Source: Cervus elaphus
Taxonomy: Eukaryota > Chordata > Mammalia > Artiodactyla > Cervidae
DNA length: 64,000 bases
Reading direction: 5' to 3'
NCBI RefSeq assembly: GCF_910594005.1
Contig: NC_057817.1
Span: 26,761,001 to 26,825,000, forward strand
Numbering within the stretch: position 1 is the first letter of the stretch; every line of letters begins with the position of its first letter. Positions 36,916 to 49,000 of the stretch are shown piece after piece. The notes below the pieces were generated by a model, which saw only the letters and a program-made list of their open reading frames with translations, ran no database searches and was not told where the DNA came from. The position numbers were made by a program, and so were the translations under genes.

Positions 36916-38105
36916 GCCTTCTCCCTGGACCTGCCCCTCCCCTCTGTCCCCTCCCTTTGCAGAACCAGGTACCCAGTTCCTGACTCCCGAGGATCTGCCT
37001 ACCCAGCAGGCCCCAGGGAGCATGTCTGCACTCTGCCCCTACCAGATCAGGCCCCTGCCAAGCTCCTCCATGCCCAGTTTCTGGCCCGGGCCTGCCCCAG
37101 TCATCAGTCCCTGGGTGAGAGACCCTGGTTGGACAGGAACAGGCCCGAAGGGTGGTGTTGCTCTCTGGCCAGGTCCCCTCGGTTTTGGCCGTGGGCTCCC
37201 GCGTCCCCCTTCCTCATTGGCCCGTGTGAAGGGAGAGGAGTGAGTGCTTCTGTCTCAGCTGCTGTTGGGCCTGAGGCTTGAGAGGGTGGAGCCGGACAGC
37301 CCCTTCCCCGCTTACCATTGTTCCTGGGGCGCCTCCTCGTCTGTTCCCTGTCCTCGTCCTCGTGGTCGTGTGAACCAGTTGCTGCTGTCACCCCCTGGCT
37401 GGGCTGGGGGGCTCTCTTAGGGCCCTCGCTCTCCTTCACTGAATGCTCTCCCTAGAAGACTACTCGAGGGCCTCTCTTCTCTCCCCACAGAGCCAGCTCC
37501 CTCCCTCACGACCTGCTGGGGCACCACGGTCCCTGAGAACCCCGTCTCTGGCTCCCCAAGCTGTACACACGTAGATGGTGCCCACGGCATGTAGAGTGAG
37601 ACGGGCTGTCAGGTCCGGGAATGGAGCCTTTGCTCCTGTCTCCCTCTGGCCCTCCTCAGCTCACCTGTGGCACCTTTGTCTCTAGTTCCTGAGGATGCAG
37701 GTTGAGACCCCAGAGCCTCTCTCTCCCACACGGTGAGGGCAGGACCCCAGAGCCCAGTGGGAGCCCGTGCTGCCCTGCCCCACCCGCACCCGCTTGCTGC
37801 CTGTGCCAGTTGCCTGTTTTGCTTCAGTGTTTGATCTAGCACTCACACGTGTCCTCCCCCACCAGGCCCTCCTGTCTCCTAGCCTCTTGACACCGACCCC
37901 TCCCCACACAGTGACTTCCGGGAGGGAGAGGGAGCAGGAGCCTTGGCCTCGGTTTGGGGAGAGTGAGCAGGGCTTTAGGGGAAGCAGTGAGCTGTTGTAC
38001 TGCGGGGGCCTCCACTTTGGTCCTCCCTTCAGGCCCTGCACTATGATGTATGAAATGTACAGACCAGAGATGTTTATACAGCCAATAAAGATGGAGTTTC
38101 CATAT
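36916..38105 (+). other. SPRYD3: SPRYD3 3' UTR
   Basis: About 1.2 kb after the stop codon (36913-36915), ending after AATAAA at 38084-38089. The cleavage position is estimated. Confidence 0.8.
38084..38089 (+). terminator. SPRYD3: SPRYD3 polyadenylation signal AATAAA
   Basis: Canonical hexamer on the + strand. It faces the TNS2 signal 280 bp away on the other strand. Confidence 0.88.
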
Positions 38106-38349
38106 TTATCAGTACAGTCGGGACAGGGGAATCCTTTCCGGTACACAGGGCGGGGACAGGGCTGGAGGAAGGGGCGGTGAAGGGCACTTGCTCACGAGGC
38201 ATGTGTGGACTGCTGTGGGGCCAGGGAGAGGGATCGTGTGTGTCCCACAGACATGGCTTGGGCCTGGGATGCCCCCAAGAAGCACAGGTGTGGTCCTGGG
38301 AGACCCGAGGCTTTGACCTTCCTGGAAACAGGCATGAGTTCAACTCTGA

Positions 38350-38849
38350 CTAAACATTATAGAAACTCTTTATTATTAGACAAAAATAGACTCTTTTTTT
38401 CCCCCCCGTTTTCATGTGATCCTACTCTGATCTCTCTGCTCAGAGGGGAGGCAGAGGAGGGAGTGCCTTGCTCCCCACACCTCTCCTCTCTCCCTGCCGT
38501 GCTGGGACCTGCAGCTGGTGGAGCAGGCAAGGCCTGTCTCCCCTGCCAGCGCTGACGCTCTCCTGCAGGTGGGGCTGTCTGGATCACCCCTTCCAGGCTC
38601 CACCACCTCACCCTCACACACCCGTCTCTGCCCTCTGCTCACATGCAAGGTCATCTCATGGGCCCATCCACTTGCTTAGCAGGCTGGGGGCGGGGAAGGA
38701 GAGCAGTGTTGCAGGCCGGTGTGTCTGCTCCCCATTCCTAGGGGAGAGGCGGCTCCTGGGTCTCCTGGGTCCAGGCCAGGGGAAGTGAGGGCTGTGTGGT
38801 GCTGAGAGGGGCACAGTGTTGACGCGGGCTTGGAGCTTGTGGCCTTCCT
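38350..38849 (-). other. TNS2: TNS2 3' UTR
   Basis: About 0.5 kb between the TNS2 stop (38850-38852) and the poly(A) signal at 38374-38369. The cleavage position is estimated. Confidence 0.75.
38369..38374 (-). terminator. TNS2: TNS2 polyadenylation signal AATAAA
   Basis: A + strand TTTATT reads AATAAA on the minus strand, about 475 bp after the TNS2 stop. Cleavage is expected near 38350. Confidence 0.85.
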
Positions 38850-40099
38850 TCATTTCCTCTGGCCCAGTAAAACTTTGGTGATGAAGGTGACAATGGCGCC
38901 TGCAGGCTGATCTGGGTCAAGCTCTGCAAAGAGGTGACACACATTCTCCCAAGGGCTTCCCGGCTTCTTGGCCACAAAACCAAAGATCCTGGGGGTACAA
39001 AGGCAGGGTGGGGAGGGCTGAGCATCCCTTCCTCAGGGACGGCCATGCCAGGGGTGGGGAGCAAGGAGGCGCCTGCACACCACGCTGATGCCATGCTGGG
39101 AGGGGAGACGGCACTCTGGGGGAGGCTTACTTGGAGGTGGTCCCGTCGGAGTTGGTCCATCTGCAGAAGGAGAAGAACTGTGAAGGGATGCACCCAGGGA
39201 AGAGCTACCAATGGAGAAGCTGGGCTGGGGGCTGTGGGATGAAAGGGCTGGGAGGGAGGGTCACCTCCGGTCCTGAGGGTCAGTGCTGGAGAAGGTGATG
39301 CTGTTCACTGGATAATGGCGGCGAAAGAAGAGCCTGTAAGGCCAAGGGTGGGGAAAGTCATTCAGAAACCGGGGCCCCCGGGGTCTGTGCCTGGGGTCCC
39401 CCAGGGGCTTATCCAGCACACATACTCACTTCCTTTGGTTGTCTGTGAGTGTGATGCCCTGGGCTGAGACCTTGAAGTGGACAACGGCTGGCGTGGGGCG
39501 GGGGCTGCAGCTCAGAGCCGCGGAGCTGGCCCGTGCCACCGCTTGGGGGCCCGTCAGCGACTCCGTCTCCACTGAGGTCAGGTAGAGCACACTGCAGGCT
39601 GCAGGGTGAGGAGTGGGTTGAAGGGAGCAGGGAGCGGTGGCTCTGCCAACCCCCAGCTCTATATCCCCTCTGTGTTCCTCCCACCCACCCAGCTCTCGCA
39701 CTTTCCCCAGCTAGTGCTGCTCAAAGTGCATCCGTCACACAGGTAACCTGTTAAAAAGGCAGGCTCGGTGACTCCGCGAGATCTATAGTCGGGGATGCTG
39801 GAAAGAGGCCAGAGAATCTGCATTCTAGCAAGACCCCCCCGCTCCCTGCAGCCTAGACAGGACTCCCTGTCCCATCGTGCTTATGGATACAGGCCTCCCC
39901 TGCTTTCCTAGTTGAGGTGCATCTGCCAGGGCCAGCCCACACACATCAAGGCCTCTCTGTTCCCCATGTCAGGGGTGTCCCCTTTGGTGCCCAGGGGAGG
40001 GAAGGAGGGAGAGGCCCGTACCGGCGCCCTGACGCAGGAGGTCTGCTGCCGTACTCATGTTGCTGGGCACTGGGGCCTCTGGGACCTCCTCCAGAGGAT
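38850..40099 (-). other. TNS2: TNS2 C-terminal PTB domain exons
   Basis: Five exons encode the tensin PTB domain (about residues 1275-1408), which binds NPxY motifs of beta-integrin tails in this family. Visible parts are MSTAADLLRQGAACSVLYL, VVHFKVSAQGITLTDNQRK, LFFRRHYPVNSITF, DPQDRRWTNSDGTTSKIFG and FGFVAKKPGSPWENVCHLF. The protein ends KVLLGQRK. Confidence 0.92.
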
Positions 40100-43000
40100 C
40101 TGAGGAAAACAGGGGTCAGCAGGGAGTGGCAGTCCCAGGAGGTGAGGGCGCCCTCTGCCGTCCCAAGGGAAGGCAGGCAGACAGGGAGCCAGGACTAGAG
40201 ATTCTGCCTTTGGCTCCAGTGGGAGGGGAGAAGGGGGAGGGTGGATGACCAGACACCCACCTTTGCTGGGAATGCGCAGGCAGCAGGGCAGGGACAGTGG
40301 GGAGATGGAGTGCTGGGAGACCAGGGCTGATAGGCTGCCTGCAGGGGAGAGGCAAGTGGGCTCCCGAGGTGCTCAGAGATACCTCCAGTCCTCCACCTCC
40401 CTCCTGACACCTCTTGGCCTTCCTGGAAGGCCAAGTGCAGCCTTCCCCACCCCTGCTTCTCACCAAAGTAGGGCTCGCTGGGACAGCCCTTGATCTTCAC
40501 CCCTTTGGGCCCAGTCTCAATGAGAAAATGGCGGACCAGCTGTTCCGAGGGGTCCCCTGACGGGAATGGAGAAGATTCCAGGTTCTGCTTCTCTCTGCTG
40601 GAATTCTCTGCCAAGCAGGAGAGCTCATCTCCTCCTCCTCCCTACTATGAAGTGACACGGGCCACCCTACCTGGTCTTGCCTCTGTGCCTCCCTCACCCC
40701 ACTCCCCTTACCCCTCAGGTTGGGCCACTCTGTACCTTTCCAGGACTGGGCGCTGGGAGGGGGCGTAGCCACCTTCAGAGCCAGCCCATAGGCTCCTTGG
40801 AATGAATGACTGTCCCTGATCAGGAAGGCCCCAGGGTCTTTGTCCTTCAGCAGGGCGATGGCTGGGGGAGGCGGGAGAGGTTTTCACGGCGGCCGACCAA
40901 GCCCCAGGTAGCCCCTCCGCTCTGCTGCCCGAGCCCCCCAGACCTCTGGCCCTGACAGCTGTGGTGTCAGCACCCAGGATGCCACTGGGGAGTCAGTGCA
41001 GTGGGCACCGACCATGTGAGACCTCCTTGGGCCTTAAACCCAGACTCACCTGCTAGAGAGAGGCTTGGCCCAGAGGGGGCCTGCTGACATGGGGAAGTGG
41101 CACAAACCAGAAGCTGAGCCAAAGGCCCGGAGGGGGTGGGGGCAGGCTGGCTTCTCACCTTGGTCACGGGACAGGTGTGGCTTGTACCAGAACTTGGACG
41201 TGTCCTGGACAAACTTGACATTGCTCTGGCTCTCTTGCAGCGGGGGCTCTAGAACAGGGAGGGACTAAGCTTGACCCCAGGGCTCCCCAGTCCCCATGCC
41301 ATACCCCTCCCTGGAAACAAGGGTTCTCCCAAGGTGGCCCCAGCCTCCTGAAGGCCTTTATACCTGGGGGTTGGGGGGCATTATCCGGGAGCAGAGGTGC
41401 AAAAGTGACGTGGTGACTAGTGCCTCTGGCTGGTGGTGATGCCTGCTCTGGGCCCCAGGGTCCCGGCTGCTGTCCAGGCCCCAGCAGGTGGCGTTTCTCA
41501 GGAAGAGGGGGCTGTGGGGGGCCATTGATGTCATAAGATACAGCCAGAGGAAAGGCAGGTGTGGGCGAGCTCTGAGGGGGTTCTGGGCTGGCCACAAGCC
41601 AGGGCATCTGAGTAGGCACAGGGGTGAGAGGGGACCCGTCCGGGCTGTCCGGGGGGTCTCGCAGGCCCTGCCAGGGGGCGTGACGGAGGCCGGGCAGGGT
41701 GTTGGGGACAGGCCCCCTTGGACTGGTGCTGTCCGAGCGGCCCCCCGGGCTCCTCTCCTGAGGCCAGTCATTGGGAGAGCTGGGTGGGGAGGCTGGGGAG
41801 AAGGTGCCAGGGGCTGGAAGCTCAGGTCCACTTCTTGCAGGCAGCTCTGGAGCCTTTTCAGCGCCTCCCTGGGAAACAGGCGGCAAGGCCTCTGCAGGAC
41901 TCAGTCTCTGAGTGGGCGCCAAGGTGGGGGAGCGGGTGTCCTGCCGTCGGGCACTGCAGGGAGGGAAGGCGGGCGGGAGTGTGTGAGCCCTGTGTGAGCT
42001 GCCTCCCAACCCAGGCTTCAGTGTCTACCCAGACAAGGAGGCCCCTGAGCAGCCCAGCCCCAGGAAGCACCTCTCCTTGCCCTGGACGGGGCTGCTGGTG
42101 TGCAGCGGCGTGGATGGACCAGACAGCTCGGAAGTGGCACTGCCCTGGGCATCTCGTGGGGACCGGGGCAGGGTGCTGTGCCCGCTGGGACCCTCCCTCC
42201 AGGACACGGGCTCTGGCGACTCTGCAGGGAGAGAAGGGGCTGTGGGCCAGGAAGAGCCCCTTCTGCCTGGCTTAGCTTTTCCTCACTCTGTGCTTTTCCC
42301 ACCATTTCCCAGACCCCTCTTCTGCCCTGGGCACCCCCCTTTCCAGGGCCTCACCTGCAGATGCCAAGGGTCCTGCTGGGGCCAGGTGCCCAGGCAGCGG
42401 ATACCGGTCCCCTCCCTCCTCTGCAGGGATCTCGTAGCTCAGCTTCCTGGACTGGGGGTAGGGCGGGCTGCCCGGGGAGATGGAGCCAGCCCGGGGGGAG
42501 TGGGCACGAGGGCTGGGATACCCTCTGCCCTCACCTGGAGACCCACAGCTGTGAGGCACCCGGCCGTATGCTGGGCAGTAACTGGGAACCGCTCCTCCAT
42601 AGCTGTATGTCACCAGGGCAGGGTACCCTGGGTGCCCATACCTGCCTTCAGGGCACATGGCGTAGGAGCAGCCCTCCTGCCCTTCCTCGCCTGCCTTGGG
42701 TGGCTTCAGGCAGCTGTAGTCAGGCAGCGGGGCGTGGTGGTGCCCGCAGGCAGGCACCAACAGGGGCAGCGGGTGCCCGGGTCGCACGGGGTGCAGGAGG
42801 GGCTTGCCAGCCTCACTCGCCCACCCCTCTCCAGCCTCCCTCTCCAGCCGCAGCCCATAGAGGGCTGCCGTGGGCAGTGCTAGCTTCTCCTCACAGGCGG
42901 GGCAGGAGCACAGTGCAGGCAGCCCGGGGTCTTCCAGGATCACCACCTCCCGGTAGCCTGGGGGGCGGTAGCCAAAGTCTCCATTGGCGGGTTTCCCCAG

Positions 43001-46000
43001 CTCAGGTGGGTAGGGGTACGGTCCCTCGGACAGCGAGCGGCAGAGGCGCCTCTTCTCCACGGAGGGCTCGGCGTAGCCCTGGGGGGGCCCCTCATAGGCT
43101 CCGAAAGCCAGCCGCCGCCTCTCCAGGGTCCCCTCTGGCCGGTAGTAGCCCCCGTTGGGGACCCCACAGGGCTCCCGGTAGCCCTGGCGGCAGGAGCAAT
43201 GGCGGCTGAGGCCTGGCCTGTGTCCGGAATACATTCCGAGGTGGGGGCCTCCGCCTGCAGCGGGCTGGTCTTCATCATCGAGGATGGCGGTCTCGCGCCC
43301 AGCTCCCCGGCCCCCACTGGCCACTCCACAGCCTCCCAGCAGGCGCTCAAGCTCCTGCCGCTCGGCAGCCGTCGGGGGTGGCCGGCCAGGCGACTCGGCG
43401 GCCGGCTCCGTGGTCAGCGTGGAGGAATGGCCAGAGTCGCTGCTGACGGAAAGCAGCGGGGGTGCGGGTGGCTCCGGAGACGGGGCTGGAGGGGTCTGGC
43501 GGGGGGCTCGCTGCACCTGGGCATAAGGACTGCCATCCAGGGGCCCCCGGGTATGGGTGACAGAGTCTGAGTGGGGAGAGGATCAGGGTGGGAGAGCAAG
43601 CAGGCAAAAGTGGGAGAGAGAGAGGGTGAGAGAGACAAAACGCATGTGTTAATAAGGGATGTGCCGGAGACGCCAGATCAGGGGGTGTCTCTTGGGAGGG
43701 TGTCTGTCTATGGAGGGAAGCATGTGCCCCCCGGAAACTCCACCTCCCGCCACCTCTGGGGGCACCCCACACACCGTCCGCACTGTCCTCATGGTGCAGG
43801 TTGAAGTTCTCGTAGGAGTCCCAGCGCACTGCGGGCTCTGCAGTGTTGTAGTCGACAGAGACGGAGGGCTCATTCCGTGGGGTGCTACCTACAGAAGGGC
43901 GCCCCGGGGGTGAGGAGCAGGGAGAGACAACCCCTGACTCCTGCCCCCTCCCAGGCTTGCCTCTTACCTTTGATCTTCTCTGGGCTGGAGGAGAAGACGA
44001 ACTCCACCGAGGCTTGGAAGGGGAACCTCTCGTCTGTGGGGAGTGGACGGTGAGGAGCCAGGTGCCCGCCTCCCTGTCCTTACCCACCTGCCTGCCTTCA
44101 CCTAGGCTCCAGCCCCCAGGCCACTTGTCTCCAACTCACCAGCCCAGGCCTCATCCAGCTGGTCCTTGGAGAAGGTGAGCCGTGGTCCATGGATGGTGCA
44201 TGTGTGGAACTGGACTCGGAATACGAGGGTCCGGTCAGTCCCCCGGCTACCCTTGTGATAGCATGTTACCTGGGTGAGGGGAGGGAGACCAGCGTTCAGG
44301 CTCTGTGTCCACACACATCTCCTCTGGGCTTCCACCCTGGGGATTATCCGGCTACGGCTCTGCTCTGTCTCAACTCCAACGTGACCTCCCCATCAGGAAG
44401 ACAACCTCCTTGCCCTCCAAGCTGCCTTGAATCGACGGCTCTCCAGAGATGGTGCAGCTGGCAGCGTTCACCACCACCCGGACCCCACCCCCAGGACTCT
44501 CTCTGTGGCCAAAGCCCCCTCACCATGACATCGCCTTTGAGGAGGAGGGCTGGCTCCAGGCTGATACAAAGCTGCTGGGGACCAGGGCCTGCAACGTGAC
44601 TGGGGAAGAGAGAAGGCAGAGCTGAAGCAGGGGCACTTGGGTGCACTGGTGGCTGTGAAGAGTCCGGAGGGAATTGGGAGATCGGAGACTGAGTGCTCCC
44701 TGAGTGCGAGCCCTTTAAGCATCAGCTTCCCCATCTATAAAATGGATTCTATGATGCTATTAGTTTTGGGGTGGAGTGGCTAGAGCTGGAGGCCCAGCTG
44801 TCTGGGAGAGGCTGGAAAAACAGGGACTCAGGGAGAAGGGGCCTGGGAACAGAGCACTCACTAGATTCCAGATGTGTAGACAAGCTGCATGGACTGGTAG
44901 ATCTTGAGGAAGGGCTGGAAACCTAGTGGGGCGACAAAGAGAAGGTACATGAAGGGTGTTGAGTGGAGGGGGGACAGCCCCCCCCAGAGCACATTCCAGG
45001 CAGACTCACCTGCACTAGGTTCAAAGGCTGGCAGCACGGGCACCAGCACGTAGTGCAGGAAGAGAGGGCTGCTGTTCATGCGGATGGAGCCGGACAGCAG
45101 ACCACTGAAGTAGGTGATATACCTGGTGGTGGGATGTCACGGTGGACGTAAGCCCCTTCCAGATCTTGATCTCACGTGATATAGCAATAGGCCCTGATTA
45201 TCCCGTGAGTCCCTCTTTATCGCAAGACTCAGCTTTATTTTCTGTATAGCTCTCGCTAACATCCAAAACGATCTTGTCTATTTATTCATAGGTTTATCAC
45301 CTTCTACCCCACCAGCACGTAAATAAGCCCCAGGAGACCTAGGGACCTTGGATTTGTTCTTTTCAGCACTTGACACAAGCCCTAGCACACAGGAGATGCT
45401 CCAGGAAGGTGTGCTTCATGAATGAGATAAGCTTGGCCTTGGCAGCCACGGAGGGACCTGCTCGCTTGGCCCACCCCCACCCAGGCTGCTCACCGGCGCT
45501 GGGAGGGCTGCAATTCCGCGGCAACCTTGTCTTCACAGAACTTCCGCATGGTAAGGGTCGCCAGCGCCTGGTCTGCCCTGGGGAGAGGGGGGCCAGTGTG
45601 GGGGCTAAGGGGGTGGTTTAGATCCTGGTCTCCCTTTCCTAAGCTCCAGGGGAGGGAAGAGAGGTGTGATTCCCCGCAAGTCTAGAGGAAGTCCTGAGTG
45701 GTGGTGAAGAGGACTAGAAACCCCACAAGCAGTCACTTTACTAGTTGTTGGACCACAGGCAACTGTTCCCTGAGCTTTAGTTTCTTCCTCTGTAAAATGG
45801 GACAATAAGACCATGCTATGGGCTGAACTGGGGGCTTTCCCGGTGGCTCAGTGGTAAAGAACCCACTTGCCAATGCAGGAGACATGGGTTTGATCCCTGG
45901 GTTGGGAAGATCCCCTGGAGAAGGAAATGGTCACCCACTCCAGTATTCTTGCCTGGGAAATCCCATTTCAGAGGAGCCTGGCGGGCTACAGTCCATGGGG

Positions 46001-49000
46001 TCGCAGAAGAGTCGGACATGACTTAGCGACTAAACAACAACAACGGGTTGAATTGTGTCCCCCCAAAAGATATGTACCTCAGAATGTGACCTTATTTGGA
46101 CATAGGGTCGTTGCAGATGTAATTAATTAAGATGTTATACTGGAGTAGGGTGAGCCCTTAATCCAATGTGATTGGTGTCCTTAGAAGAAGAGAAGAGACA
46201 CAGACACACAGACACACAGGAAGGCCATGTGACGACGAAGGCAGAGACTGGAGTGATACATCTCTAAGCCACAGGACGCCAAGGGCTGTTGGCTACCACC
46301 AGCAGCTGGGAAGAGGCCACTCCCAGAGTCTCAGTGGGAGTGTGGCCCCACTGACACCTTGATTTTAGACTTCTAGCCTCCAGAACCGAGACAACAAAGT
46401 TCTGTTGTCTTAAGCCACTTAGTCTGTGGCACTTTGTTATAGCAGCCCTAGAAAAGTGGTGAAGTATAAGTGAGAAAAAGGAGGTGGAAAGCTCAAGTTT
46501 ATAGTAAATGGCTCTGAACCCTGAGGTGGGCTTCAGAGGAGGGGGACTCGTCAAGGGCCAGCTGGAGGGAGGGTCCCTGGGGAAGGGGGGACTTGGGGCT
46601 GGAGCACCTTACCCTGCAGAGATCTTGCTGTAGTGCATGTAGGCAGAGACGATGACTCCAAGCTTGCCCTTGCTCCCCTGAGGACAAAGAGGGATAGAGG
46701 GCTTGCTGGGGTCCTTTGCTGAGGGTCCCCAGTCCTGTAAACCTGAAATTCCAGCTCACCTTGCAGTACAATACGACCACGTGCTGAGGGTCAGCGCTGA
46801 GCCAGGTCTCCATGGCTTTGCAAATAGAGCACAGCTTGTCTAGGGGGGGTGCGTGCAGCTCAGGCCAGCCAAAGTCCTGGACCTGAGGGGTACAGGGGCG
46901 GAACTGGGGCTGGTGGCCACCAAAGAAGAGGTGGATGGGGTGGAAGAGGGATAGGGTTTAGGTGCCTGGAGACAAGGTCAGGGCCCTGTTGCTTGTGTCG
47001 ATGACAGCCTCAACTCTTTCCTCACCTAGATGATGGGTTGATACCTGCTGCACCATGCTTTGGGCTGTCTCAAGTCACAAGTCATATGGGCAAGTGTCTC
47101 AGAGTAAAGTAGATGCCAAGTGCTACTATTAATACTGAGAAGGCTGGGGGTGATGGTTTTAATTCCCTCCTACCTTCGGGTTTAGCCGGGTCAGGTCATG
47201 TCTTTTCTCTGAAAGGTTGAAGAGCTGCAAGTAAAGTGGGGGCGTTAGGCGAAGTGACCCCAGGCAGCGAGGTGTGGTGATTCTTGGAGGTGTTACCTGC
47301 TGTGACCCTAAGTAAGGGTCTTTCTCTAAAAGGAGGAAGTGACTAAGGCCCGGCCTAACTTTGACTGCCACATCAGTTGTCTGCCTTCGAGGTCTGCTCC
47401 CTGGAGCGTCCGGGGCCCCGCCCACTCGGGGCCCTGCCCCCACAGGTGTGACGTCAGGGAGCCGCCGGGCCCGTCTGGCCCTCCCATTGGCTGACTGAAG
47501 CAGGTCCCGCCTCTCACCAGGTACTTGTCGCGGTGCTTGGATTGCAGCACGTGAGCCAGCTCGCGCAGGTGGCCCCGGTGTCGCTGCTCGTCTGGCCGCG
47601 CGGGGAAAGAGGCGGCCAGGATCCGCTCCGTCACGTAGGTGAGGTCCAAGTCCCAGCGGCGCTCCATGAGCGGGTCCAGGCTGAAGCTCCTGGGGAAGAG
47701 GGGGAGAAGCTGTGTTAGGAACGGGGCGGGGAGAGGGTGTGGGGCGGGCACCGGGAGGCTGGTGTGATGGAAAGGTGTCTGGCCGACTACAGGTGAGGCC
47801 TCCTGGGTCCTGACCTTTTGTGGGTAGGGCTGTCCTGGAGAGCTTTGTTGAGGGGAACTGCCCTGGGCTGAGATGTGGGGTATGAGGAAAGGGCTCATAT
47901 GCGACCACACCCCGCACCCTACTTACCTGGGCAGGGTGCTGCGCTGCTTTGAGTGGTTCAGAGACTTGGTGGATCCCTGGTGGATGAGATGAGATTTTGC
48001 ACACATCTTTTATGCCCCTCACTCTAGGCCTCCCCACTCCAGAGTTCCATGAATTTTGCTCCAGGAGAGACCTAGGTCCTTAGTCCCAGAGCTATCTGCT
48101 TCCGCCCCCTACCCTGCAGCATCACCTTACCAGGTGCTCTATGCGCCTCACAGGGGCGGTGTTTCTCCGCTAGAGGGAGAGGGGGGAGGAAAAGGGAGCG
48201 GTTAGGGAAGGGGCAAGGACCAGTCTGGGCCTGGGGGCTGTGGGAGGGCTTGTGTGTTTCCCTGTGAGGGCTGTATTAGGTGGGGCAGGGAGAGAGGGAG
48301 GAGTCCTAACCCTGAGCAGGCCCAAGACACAAGGGCAGAGGGCTCAAAAAGTTTTCCACTCTCTCAGGATGGCCACTATGCACAGCAGTCCATTCAAGGT
48401 AACTTCTTGGGGCCCCATCTGTGGCCACCAGACCTCTGGACACTGCAGCCAGGTTCTTTGGATCCCCCACCCCATCCCAGAGCACACTCACCAGCTCCGC
48501 GGGAGGCAAGGCCTGACAGGACGAAGTCACCTGGAAGGAGACTGGAGTGAGGAGCTGAGCTGCTAGTGAAATGGGCTCTCCTGGGCTTAAGGATGGGGCC
48601 ACCCCTCAGCTTCAGCAAGAAGGTGGAGGGGCTGTCAGCAGATGGACACAGGCTGCAACTGAGGTTCCTCTATTTAAGGAAGCCTCCCCTCTGGCCTCTC
48701 GGTCTCCCACCCCTGGGCCCCCAACATGTTACTTTTGGCTCCCAGCCCCCTGCCCACACAGACCCCCATTCATCCAGCTGCAGGGCAGGAGTTATATATA
48801 GAGCCATGCAGGCAGGCCACGGCCAGGGACAGACACTGGCCTCTTTCACCGGGAGACCCCGCCCCTGGGCACACAGCTCCCCAAAGCCAGCTCTAAGGCC
48901 CTAGGACCCCTCACACTGCAGGAGGAGAACTAGGGCACCCCAGAGATGGGGCTGTCTCAGGTACCCAATGGATAGTGGGTGTTGCCTCCATCTTGCATCT

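Larger units (their letters stand above)
43775..47689 (-). other. TNS2: TNS2 PTP-like and C2 domain exons
   Basis: The PTP-like domain (about residues 122-294) runs from MERRWDLDLTYVTERIL to the RYITYFSGLL region. Its loop is VVVLYCKGSKGKLG, with Cys231 present. The usual His before it is Tyr and the terminal Arg of HCx5R is Lys. The intron at 46678-46759 splits this loop just after Cys-Lys. The C2 domain (about 299-425) follows with LYVLVP-type strands, GFQPFLKIYQSM, LEPALLLKGDVMVTCYHK and FPFQASVEFVFSSSPEKIKG. Confidence 0.92.

Noticed and set aside
42100..43209. 369-codon ORF on the + strand, opposite the largest TNS2 exon
   Set aside because: It is the antisense shadow of a GC-rich, Pro/Gly/Ser-rich coding exon where stops are rare. 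It has no recognisable domain and the minus-strand frame is clearly TNS2.
46045..46465. Possible endogenous retrovirus gene remnants beside the LTR-like element
   Set aside because: Only LTR-like text is seen; there is no gag, pol or env similarity on either side.
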